19,398 nucleotides of DNA, taken from contig JAFAAX010000031.1 of assembly GCA_023426345.1 (NCBI GenBank), forward strand, positions 1 through 19,398, read 5' to 3'. This stretch comes from Actinomycetes bacterium (lineage in GTDB: Bacteria; Actinomycetota; Actinomycetes; Actinomycetales; Actinomycetaceae). Position numbers and translations under genes: made by a program. Positions 6,682 to 13,232 of the stretch are shown in pieces; the stretch's first letter is position 1, and each line of letters starts with the position of its first letter. The notes under the pieces are model-generated. The model was not told where the DNA came from. It was given only the letters and a program-made list of their open reading frames with translations, and did not search any database.

Positions 6682-7797
6682 TCAGCGGGGATCCGCCAGA
6701 CCGAGGACGCGGCGGGCGTTGCCCGCGTAGAGTCCGGGAAGAAGCGCGGGATCGAGGTCGGCGCCGGAGATCGCCCACCGGCCCTGCGGAGGGATCTCGT
6801 CGTCGGGCGAGTACTCGAAGGACTCGTCCGCCGTCTCGAGGAAGCGGAAGTAGGTCTCCAGCGAGCGGCGGTCCACGGGATAGGCGTCGGTGCCGAACAG
6901 GACGCGGTCGGGATGGTCGCGGACGAGCCGGCTGAATCGTCGGGGCTGCCGTCCCAGTTCGGCCAGCCGGCCGGCGATGTCGACGACGAGGTTCGGGGCG
7001 GCGGCCAGGAGCCGGTCGACGCGGTCGAGGTCCTCGGCGGCGCAGCCGACGTGCGCGCCGATGACCCGCGTGCCGGGAATGGCGGTGAGCAGGGCCTCGA
7101 AGGCGTCCAGCAGGCGGTCGAAGGACGGATAGCGGGTCCGGTCGGCCCGCGACCACTCGGGCACCGAGGCGAGTTCGTCGAAGCGTTCGTTGCGCGCGTC
7201 GATCGGGTCGAAGAAGGCCTTGGGATCGGCGATGTGGACGAGGACGGGGAGGCCGAGCTCTCCGGCGAGCGTGAGGATATCGATCACCGCCGGATCGTCG
7301 GGCATCACGAGCGTCCCGGCGCCGTCCACAACCTCGAGGCCGAGGTTCTTCCAGACCTTGAGGCCCCGGGCGCCGCGGTCGGCGGACTCGCGCAGTTGCG
7401 AGGAGAGGGTCCGCAGGCCGTCCGGCTCGGACAGCAGGTCCCAGTCCGCCTGGCAGAAGGTGAGGAAACGCCCCGGGTGCGCCAGATCGTATCGCTCCAG
7501 GTTCGCCGTGAGCTCCGCGCCCCACAGGCCGTCCAGGTTGACCATGGTCTGGACGTTCGTCTGGTCCATGAGGTCGAGGAGCGCCCCGACGTCCGGCGCG
7601 CACCAGTCCGGCGTGAGCCAGCGTCCGAGGTGGTTGTGGACGTCGATCGCGGGAACGCTCGCCTGCGCCACGGGCGAGTGGGAGGCCGCCAGCTGGGATC
7701 GGGGGGTCCATTCGACGAGCCTGAGATCCGGCGCCTCCGGGGCGGGGGCGGGCATGGAGCGCCCCTCATGGCCGGGAGGCGTGGAAGCGACGGACAT
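6682..7797 (-). CDS. Amidohydrolase family 2 (PF04909-type) metal-dependent hydrolase
   Basis: A 371-residue TIM-barrel hydrolase with the metal-ligand pattern of the amidohydrolase-2 family: DVHNH (residues 52-56, HxH), K147 in RGLKVW, H188 in LVHIAD, H249 in GAHVG and D304 in FGTDAYP. Members hydrolyse or decarboxylate small substrates and include sugar lactonases. The ATG at 7797 is chosen because AGGAG lies 5 bases upstream; the longer frame to 7923 would run through the divergent regulatory region and lacks family sequence. It is the first gene of the minus-strand operon. Its role in amino-sugar breakdown is not obvious: the usual NagA/AgaA deacetylase belongs to another amidohydrolase branch. 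Deacetylation of an N-acetylated sugar, or opening of a lactone, are both possible. No signal peptide is seen, so it is likely cytoplasmic. Confidence 0.88.
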   Translation of the reverse strand: MSVASTPPGHEGRSMPAPAPEAPDLRLVEWTPRSQLAASHSPVAQASVPAIDVHNHLGRWLTPDWCAPDVGALLDLMDQTNVQTMVNLDGLWGAELTANLERYDLAHPGRFLTFCQADWDLLSEPDGLRTLSSQLRESADRGARGLKVWKNLGLEVVDGAGTLVMPDDPAVIDILTLAGELGLPVLVHIADPKAFFDPIDARNERFDELASVPEWSRADRTRYPSFDRLLDAFEALLTAIPGTRVIGAHVGCAAEDLDRVDRLLAAAPNLVVDIAGRLAELGRQPRRFSRLVRDHPDRVLFGTDAYPVDRRSLETYFRFLETADESFEYSPDDEIPPQGRWAISGADLDPALLPGLYAGNARRVLGLADPR

Positions 7798-7911
7798 CGA
7801 GACTCCTGAGAGGACAGCGTGGGTGTGGGGCGGCCGGCGAGGCTCGTCCGGGAGCTGCTCGCACCGCCAAGCATGACAAGCTCTGACCCGTCCGTTCATC
7901 AAATAGATCAA

Positions 7912-7933
7912 ATCGCTCAACAAAACGAGCGAT
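7912..7933. promoter_or_regulatory. Palindromic operator, probably for the DeoR-family regulator
   Basis: Half-sites ATCGCTC (7912-7918) and GAGCGAT (7927-7933) are separated by the 8-base spacer AACAAAAC. The same half-sites with a 9-base spacer occur at 13152-13174, beside the regulator gene. Its place in the divergent region could let one bound protein control both operons. Confidence 0.7.
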
Positions 7934-7948
7934 ATGACCAGATTGGAT

Positions 7949-7970
7949 GACGGCGACGTTGAGCGCCGTC
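7949..7970. promoter_or_regulatory. Second inverted repeat in the divergent region
   Basis: GACGGCG (7949-7955) and CGCCGTC (7964-7970) flank ACGTTGAG. It lies 16 bases from the operator-like palindrome. It could bind another regulator or form a hairpin in the leader of the importer mRNA; the sequence does not decide between these. Confidence 0.35.
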
Positions 7971-8092
7971 ACACTATGAGGGGAAGCGGGCCTCCTCGCC
8001 CCACATCACGGCCCGGTTGCGCCGGGCAGAGACGGGCTGCGGCCGGCCGGGACAGGCGAAGAATTGATGGACCAATCAAAGGGGAGATCGTC

Positions 8093-9421
8093 ATGAACCA
8101 CAGCACACGACCAGGACGCCGGTGGGCCTCCTCCATGGTCACCGCCGCCGCCCTGGTCGCGGGGACCGTGGGGCTGTCGGCCTGCTCCTCGCAGGACCAG
8201 GGCTCCGCCGCGCTGGATCCCGACGCCGATGTCACGTTGACGTGGTGGACCGGGCAGAACGACCAGGCGGAGACGATCCTCGAGGGACTCGCCGAGGAGT
8301 TCCACCAGGACCACCCCAACGTCACCATCAAGGTCTCCTCGGGCGCGTCCTCGACGGAGGACCTGCTCCAGAAGCTCTCCTCCTCGTTCGTCGGGGGAAC
8401 CTACCCGGACATCTCCTATGCGTTCGGATCCTGGGCCAGCGAGCTGGCGGGGTCCGGGCGGACGCTGGACATCTCCGACAAGGTCTCCGACCCGGCCGTC
8501 GGATGGGACCAGTTCTCCCAGGCCGCCACCGCCACCGCCCAGCCCACCGGCGAGGCGGTCATCGGGTTCCCCTCGGTCGTCGACAACATCTCCTTGATCT
8601 ACAACAAGACGGTCTTCGATCGGGCCGGTGTCGCCTACCCCACCGACGACTGGACCTGGGACGACTTCAGGACGGCGGCGCAGGAGCTCACGGACCCCTC
8701 CACGACGACCTACGGCTACGCCTACTCGGTCTCGGGCTCCGAGGAGACGACGTGGCAGTTCTGGCCGCACCTGTGGCAGAACGGCGGGCAGATCCTGGAC
8801 GAGGCCGGCACGACGGCCACGTTCGACTCCCCGGCCGGCGTCCAGGCTCTGACCTTCCTGCGGGACATGGCCGTCGAGGACCAGTCCGTGTACCTGGACC
8901 AGACCGACACGAAGTTCGGCCAGATCTTCGCCAGCGATCAGATCGGCATGATGACATCCGGGCCGTGGATGCTCTACGACCTGCAGAAGGCGGGAACGAG
9001 TTACGGCGTCACCCAGCTGCCCGGAACGGACGGCCGCCAGACCACGATCTCCGGCGCCGACCTGTGGGTCCTCTTCGACCACCAGGACGCCAATCGCTCC
9101 CACTGGGCCTACGAGTTCACGAAGTGGCTGACCGACCCGGCCCAGGACGTCCGATGGAACGTCGCCTACGGCAACCTCCCGCTGCGCGAGTCGGAGATCG
9201 ACTCGCCCGAGTTCCAGGAGCAGGTGGCCGCCATGCCGGGCCTCGACGTCATGGCGAAGAACAACCAGAACGCGACGATCCCGCGTCCGACGGTCCCCGG
9301 GTACGTCAGGCTCTCGGAGGCGGTCGGAACGGCGATCTCGGAGGTCCTCCAGGGCCAGGGCGATCCCGCGGAGAAGCTCCATGAGGCCGCGACGGAATCG
9401 ACGGAGGCGTTGTCCCAGTGA
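8093..9421 (+). CDS. ABC transporter sugar-binding lipoprotein (extracellular solute-binding family 1)
   Basis: A 442-residue substrate-binding protein of a CUT1-type carbohydrate importer. A basic start (MNHSTRPGRR), a hydrophobic stretch and the lipobox LSAC with lipidated Cys31 show export and anchoring outside the membrane. The mature part has the expected opening (DVTLTWWTG), then EFHQDHPNVTIKV and, later, MMTSGPWMLYDL, all usual in the family. The ATG at 8093 has GGGGAG 6 bases upstream and starts a proper signal peptide; a longer frame from 7934 would add an unrelated arginine-rich extension. The stop overlaps the GTG of the first permease. The ligand is probably an oligosaccharide, given the GH4 and GH114 enzymes nearby; galactosamine oligomers are my inference, not seen in the sequence. 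Confidence 0.95.
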   Translation: MNHSTRPGRRWASSMVTAAALVAGTVGLSACSSQDQGSAALDPDADVTLTWWTGQNDQAETILEGLAEEFHQDHPNVTIKVSSGASSTEDLLQKLSSSFVGGTYPDISYAFGSWASELAGSGRTLDISDKVSDPAVGWDQFSQAATATAQPTGEAVIGFPSVVDNISLIYNKTVFDRAGVAYPTDDWTWDDFRTAAQELTDPSTTTYGYAYSVSGSEETTWQFWPHLWQNGGQILDEAGTTATFDSPAGVQALTFLRDMAVEDQSVYLDQTDTKFGQIFASDQIGMMTSGPWMLYDLQKAGTSYGVTQLPGTDGRQTTISGADLWVLFDHQDANRSHWAYEFTKWLTDPAQDVRWNVAYGNLPLRESEIDSPEFQEQVAAMPGLDVMAKNNQNATIPRPTVPGYVRLSEAVGTAISEVLQGQGDPAEKLHEAATESTEALSQ

Positions 9422-10338
9422 CCATCGCACAGCCGAAGGCGCCGAGCGATCGCGCGCTGAGCCGGCGCCATCTCGGCGAGACGCTGGCGGGTTGGGGGTT
9501 CACGGCCCCCGCCACGCTCATCGTCCTGGGGCTGTCCATCTTCCCCGCGATCTGGGCCCTCGTGCTCTCGTTCCAGAAGTGGAACGGGTTCTCCCAGGCC
9601 GAGGGCGTGGGCGTCGCGAACTACCAAGGGATGCTCACCGATGCGGAACTGAGGTCCGCCGTCGGCCACACCCTGGTGTACACGGCCCTCTTCGTCCCGG
9701 CGTCGGTCCTGCTGGGCCTATTCCTCGCGGTGGCGCTCAACCGGAAGATCCGCTTCATCGGGATCTACCGGACGCTGATCTTCGTGCCTTTCGTCGTGTC
9801 GGCCTCGGCGACGGGCATCCTGACGACCTATCTGTTCAATCCGCAGTACGGGCTGGTCAACAACGTCCTGAGAGCGGTCGGCCTTCCGCCGCAGGGCTGG
9901 CTGGAGAACCCGCATCAGGCGATGCTCGTCATCGCGATCATGTCGCTGTGGGGCCAGGCCGCCTTCACGACGGTCATCTACCTGGCCGCGCTCCAGGACA
10001 TCCCCGCCGAGCTCACCGAGGCGGCGCGCGTGGACGGCGCCACGAGGTGGCAGGCCTTCTGGCACGTCACGTTCCCGCAGTTGGCGCCCATCACGGTGTT
10101 CGTCGCCATCTGGCAGACGATCGGGGCGATCCAGTTGTTCGACGTCGTCTACACGACGACGCGCGGCGGGCCCCTGAAGTCCACCCAGACCGTCGTCTAC
10201 TACCTGTGGAAGAAGGCGTTCACCGAGCTCGACTTCGGCTACGCCTCGGCGGTCGCCTACGGGCTGTTCTTCGTGACGCTGGCGCTGACCGTCGCGGTCA
10301 CGGTGTATTCCCGGAAGAAGGATGTGGGCGGGCTGTGA
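9418..10338 (+). CDS. ABC sugar transporter permease, MalF-type
   Basis: A 306-residue inner-membrane permease with about six transmembrane segments. The EAA loop, EAARVDGATRWQAFWHVTFP from residue 201, contacts the ATPase. NPQYGLVNNVL (141-151) is typical of MalF/UgpA-type subunits. The GTG start overlaps the binding-protein stop (GTGA), so translation is coupled. No ATP-binding subunit is encoded in the window; in many actinobacteria an MsiK-type ATPase encoded elsewhere serves several CUT1 importers, and that probably applies here. Confidence 0.95.
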   Translation: MTIAQPKAPSDRALSRRHLGETLAGWGFTAPATLIVLGLSIFPAIWALVLSFQKWNGFSQAEGVGVANYQGMLTDAELRSAVGHTLVYTALFVPASVLLGLFLAVALNRKIRFIGIYRTLIFVPFVVSASATGILTTYLFNPQYGLVNNVLRAVGLPPQGWLENPHQAMLVIAIMSLWGQAAFTTVIYLAALQDIPAELTEAARVDGATRWQAFWHVTFPQLAPITVFVAIWQTIGAIQLFDVVYTTTRGGPLKSTQTVVYYLWKKAFTELDFGYASAVAYGLFFVTLALTVAVTVYSRKKDVGGL

Positions 10339-10361
10339 CGATCACCAGGGAGGCTCCCTCA

Positions 10362-11282
10362 ATGGATGCCGGCAACCAGACGGCCCCCGCCGCGGACGTG
10401 CTCCGCGCCACCGGGGCGGACGGCCCGCGAGACGCCCGCGTCCCCGCCGCGGCCCCGCGGAGGAGGCGCCGCAGCACGGAGTGGCGCTGGCACCTGGTGC
10501 TGGCCCCCACGGCGCTGGTCTTCTCGATCCCGTTCGTCGACATGTTCCTGACGTCGCTGACACCGGAGTCGGAGCTCAACCGCTTCCCCCGCAGCTTCAT
10601 CCCCTCGTCCTTCACGTTCGCCGGATACGAGAAGCTCTTCGGGACCACCGACATCCTGCACTGGCTGGGCAACTCGTTGATCGTGTCCACGACCTCGGTG
10701 ATCTCGCAGGTCGTGCTGTGCTCCCTGGCCGGCTACGGGTTCGCGCGCCTGAAGTTCCCGGGCCGCACGCTGGGGTTCCTGGGGATCATGGGAACGATCA
10801 TGATCCCCACCCAGCTGCTGATGGTCCCGATGTACGTGATGTACGCGCGGGTGGGCCTGGTCGACACGCTCGGCGCGGCGATCGTGCCCTGGCTGGCGTC
10901 GTCGTTCGGGATCTTCCTCATGAGGCAGTTCTTCCTCTCGATCCCCCAGGAGATGGAGGAGGCCGCCCGGCTCGACGGCTGTTCGCGCCTGCGGACCTTC
11001 TGGCACGTGATCCTTCCTCTGGCGCGGCCCGCGCTGGCGACGCTGGCGATCTTCGCGCTGCTCGATTCGTGGAACGATCTGGTGTGGCCGCTCATCGCGA
11101 TCAACGACGACTCCTGGTACACGATCCAGTTGGGGATCGCCAACTTCCAGGGAGGGCGCCGGACGGATTGGGCGCTCCTGATGTGCGCGAACGTGGTCGC
11201 CACGTTGCCGCTCATGCTGTTCTTCACCGTGGCGCAGAAGCAGTTCCTGGCCACCATGACGTCCTCGGGAGTGAAGGGATGA
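10362..11282 (+). CDS. ABC sugar transporter permease, MalG-type
   Basis: A 306-residue second permease, partner of the preceding one. After a disordered, Arg-rich cytoplasmic N-terminus come six predicted membrane helices, MIPTQLLMVPMY (147-158) typical of MalG types, and the EAA loop EEAARLDGCSRLRTFWHVIL from residue 199. The ATG at 10362 has AGGGAGG 8 bases upstream. An in-frame GTG at 10335 would give the same GTGA overlap seen one gene upstream and nine more residues, but its ribosome site is weaker. The end overlaps the kinase start by 4 bases. Confidence 0.94.
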   Translation: MDAGNQTAPAADVLRATGADGPRDARVPAAAPRRRRRSTEWRWHLVLAPTALVFSIPFVDMFLTSLTPESELNRFPRSFIPSSFTFAGYEKLFGTTDILHWLGNSLIVSTTSVISQVVLCSLAGYGFARLKFPGRTLGFLGIMGTIMIPTQLLMVPMYVMYARVGLVDTLGAAIVPWLASSFGIFLMRQFFLSIPQEMEEAARLDGCSRLRTFWHVILPLARPALATLAIFALLDSWNDLVWPLIAINDDSWYTIQLGIANFQGGRRTDWALLMCANVVATLPLMLFFTVAQKQFLATMTSSGVKG

Positions 11283-12259
11283 GGAGGGAGGTGCCGGGGA
11301 TGGGGGGCGCCGAGGCGCGCCCGGTCGTCGTCGTCGGCGATGCGAATCCGGACCTCGTGGTCCGCGGGGACGTCGTCCCGCGCTTCGGCCAGGCGGAGGT
11401 GCTCGCCGACTCGGCGGATCTCTCGGTGGGAGGGTCGGCCGCGATCGTGGCGATGGGCCTGGCGCGGCTGGGCGTGCCGACCTCGTTGATCTCACGGGTC
11501 GGCGCGGATGTCTTCGGCGGCCTGGTGAGCGACGGGCTCCGGGAGCGCGGCGTCGATCTCAGGCACCTCGGCGTGGATCCCGACGTGCCGACGGGCCTGT
11601 CCGTCGTCTTGTCGAGGCCGCAGGATCGCGCCATCCTGACGGTGCCCGGGACGATCCCCCTGCTCGACCCGGCGGACGTGGAGCGCGCGCTGGAGGCGCT
11701 TCCCGAGCCGGGGCACCTGCACGTCGCCTCCTTCTTCCTGCAGCCGGCGCTGGCGAGGGGTCTTCCGCAGATTCTCGCCCGCGCGCGCGAAAAGGGGTGG
11801 ACGACCAGCCTGGACACGAACTGGGACCCGTCGGAGCAGTGGGAGGGCGTCGACGCCGTGCTGGGACGTGTCGATGTCCTGCTGCCCAACCGGAACGAGC
11901 TGCGGGCGATCGGCGGCGCGCTCGGGGGCCCCTCCCCGCGGGACGACGCCGGCATGGCGGCGTGGATCGCGGCGTTCGGCCCGACGGTGGTGGTCAAGGA
12001 CGGCGCCGAGGGCGCCTGGTCCGTCGGCCCGGACGGCGTGACGGTCCGCGTGGCCGCGTTCGACGTCGAGGTGGTCGACACGACGGGGGCCGGGGACAGC
12101 TTCGACGCGGGCTATCTGGCGGCCTGCGCCCATGGGGTCCTCGATGAGCGCACGCGGCTGCGGTGGGCGGTGGGAGCCGGGTCGCTGTCCACGCGCGGGA
12201 CGGGCGGCAGCGATCGCCAGGCGACGCAGGAGGAGCTCCTCCGGCTCCTGGCGGGCTGA
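11279..12259 (+). CDS. PfkB/ribokinase-family carbohydrate kinase
   Basis: A 326-residue sugar kinase of the ribokinase branch, distinct from the FruK/LacC-like kinase in the opposite operon. VVVVGDANPDLVVRG near residues 16-30 opens the Rossmann-like domain. LSVGGSAAIVAMGLARLG (49-66) is the first signature, with Ile where an Asn often sits. LLPNRNE (201-207) and DTTGAGDSFDAGYLAA (267-282) give the anion hole and the catalytic Asp273. It probably phosphorylates the free sugar that the importer and GH4 enzyme deliver, before the SIS protein acts; galactosamine or N-acetylgalactosamine is a guess. The ATG at 11279 overlaps the permease stop (ATGA) with GGGAG 7 bases before it. ATG at 11300, with AGGGAGG upstream, is an equally possible start and would remove seven residues. 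Confidence 0.92.
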   Translation: MRREVPGMGGAEARPVVVVGDANPDLVVRGDVVPRFGQAEVLADSADLSVGGSAAIVAMGLARLGVPTSLISRVGADVFGGLVSDGLRERGVDLRHLGVDPDVPTGLSVVLSRPQDRAILTVPGTIPLLDPADVERALEALPEPGHLHVASFFLQPALARGLPQILARAREKGWTTSLDTNWDPSEQWEGVDAVLGRVDVLLPNRNELRAIGGALGGPSPRDDAGMAAWIAAFGPTVVVKDGAEGAWSVGPDGVTVRVAAFDVEVVDTTGAGDSFDAGYLAACAHGVLDERTRLRWAVGAGSLSTRGTGGSDRQATQEELLRLLAG

Positions 12260-12286
12260 CCCGACCGGTGAGGCCGGCGCCGGGTC
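12258..12286. terminator. Bidirectional hairpin overlapping both convergent stop codons
   Basis: GACCCG (12258-12263) pairs with CGGGTC (12281-12286), and CCGG with CCGG inside, around TGAGG. The stem includes the last two bases of the kinase stop codon and two bases of the regulator stop codon. No T tract is present, but the compact position suits termination from both sides. Confidence 0.5.
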
Positions 12287-13097
12287 ACGCCCGGGCGAAC
12301 TGGATGTCGACGCCGGCCGCCCGGATCGCGGCGATCTCGGCCGGATCGGCGGACTCGTCCGTCACCAGCACGTCGACCTCGTCCAGATCGGCCACCTTCG
12401 CCAGCGTGGCGCGCCCGACCTTCGATCCGTCGGCCACGACGACGACGCGTTCCGCGCGGGCCACCATGGCGTGGTTCGTCCGGGCCTCGGTCTCGTCGTA
12501 GGTGGTGGCCCCGCCGCGCGCGCTGATCCCGTCGGTGCCCAGGAAGGCCGTTCCGAAGTTGATGTTGTTGAAGGTCGCCTCCGAGATCGCTCCGACGGCC
12601 TCCAGGGAGCTGGACCGGACGGCTCCGCCCGTCATGATGACCGTGACGGTGCCATGGGTGGCCAGCTCGGTGGCCGTGGTCAGCGAGTTGGTGACGATGG
12701 CCAGCCCCGGCCGTTGGGCGAGCGCCCGGGCGACGGCGGCGGCGGTGGTGCCTCCGCCGATGGCCACCGAGTAGCGTCCGTCGGGGATGAGCCGTGCGGC
12801 GTGCTGGGCGATGCGCATCTTCTCGTCATGGAACTGGGCGTCGCGCAGAAGGACGGAGACCTCGTTCATGTAGTCCAGGGCGCGGGCCCCTCCGTGCGTG
12901 CGCACGATGAGGCCGCGGTCCTCGAGGGCCGTGAGGTCGCGTCGCACGGTGGCGGGGGAGACTCCCAGATCGCGGACCAGTGCGGCGAGGTGCACCTCGC
13001 CGCGGGTGTTGACGGCGTCGAGCAGCCGGGACATCCGGTCGGTGCGTTTGGTGGAACCGGTGCGGGTCTGATCGACTGCTGTCTGCGACGATGTCAT
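12285..13097 (-). CDS. DeoR-family transcriptional regulator of the sugar locus
   Basis: A 270-residue repressor-type regulator. The N-terminal winged helix-turn-helix covers about residues 22-70, with the recognition region LVRDLGVSPATVRRDLTALE (40-59) and the family's RTHGGA after it. The C-terminal DeoR sensor domain resembles phosphosugar isomerases: IGGGTT (113-118), TNSLTTATEL, MTGGAV (155-160), FLGTDGIS and VADGSKVGR (221-229) are its binding-site blocks. IGGGTT replaces the commoner DxGTT. Effectors in the family are usually phosphosugars, so an intermediate such as tagatose or galactosamine 6-phosphate is likely (AgaR-like). GGAGGA lies 5 bases before the ATG at 13097. It is divergent from the GH4 gene, and the palindrome at 13152-13174 lies between them, consistent with autoregulation. 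Confidence 0.93.
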   Translation of the reverse strand: MTSSQTAVDQTRTGSTKRTDRMSRLLDAVNTRGEVHLAALVRDLGVSPATVRRDLTALEDRGLIVRTHGGARALDYMNEVSVLLRDAQFHDEKMRIAQHAARLIPDGRYSVAIGGGTTAAAVARALAQRPGLAIVTNSLTTATELATHGTVTVIMTGGAVRSSSLEAVGAISEATFNNINFGTAFLGTDGISARGGATTYDETEARTNHAMVARAERVVVVADGSKVGRATLAKVADLDEVDVLVTDESADPAEIAAIRAAGVDIQFARA

Positions 13098-13151
13098 CGA
13101 GGTCCTCCGGAAGGCCGCCACCCCGACGGCCCGGCGCCGGGGAGTGCATTG

Positions 13152-13174
13152 ATCGCTCACCAAAGGTGAGCGAT
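13152..13174. promoter_or_regulatory. Perfect palindromic operator beside the DeoR regulator gene
   Basis: ATCGCTCACC (13152-13161) and GGTGAGCGAT (13165-13174) are perfect 10-base arms around AAA. The outer seven bases of each arm are identical to those at 7912-7933. It sits about 55 bases before the regulator start and 59 before the GH4 start, close to both promoters. Confidence 0.78.
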
Positions 13175-13192
13175 TCGTGAAGAATACGAGCA

Positions 13193-13198
13193 TAGTCT
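13193..13198 (+). promoter_or_regulatory. Possible -10 element for the GH4-GH114 unit
   Basis: TAGTCT fits TANNNT and lies 35 bases before the GH4 start. A -35 region 17 bases upstream would overlap the right arm of the operator, which fits repression by occlusion, but the -35 sequence itself is poor. Confidence 0.3.
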
Positions 13199-13232
13199 TG
13201 CACACATCGATCATCGTGTCCATGATGAGGGC

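Larger units (their letters stand above)
7798..8092. promoter_or_regulatory. Divergent promoter region between the two sugar operons
   Basis: These 295 bases separate the amidohydrolase operon (minus) from the ABC importer operon (plus). The segment around 7895-7945 is markedly richer in A and T than its surroundings, as expected of promoters. It carries the palindrome at 7912-7933 and a second inverted repeat at 7949-7970. A small TTGAT/ATCAA stem (8064-8079) lies just before the binding-protein ribosome site. I could not assign -35/-10 pairs with confidence. Confidence 0.65.

Noticed and set aside
6682..7923. A longer amidohydrolase start at 7923
   Set aside because: The extra 42 residues lack family character and would cross the operator palindrome; AGGAG is well placed before the ATG at 7797.
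7934..8092. An N-terminal extension of the sugar-binding protein from 7934
   Set aside because: It is arginine-rich and would bury the signal peptide; the ATG at 8093 has a good ribosome site and lipoprotein signal.
9381..10361. A frame joining the first permease region to the second permease as a fusion
   Set aside because: The upstream part is an alternative frame of the first permease gene, which itself encodes a full MalF-type protein.
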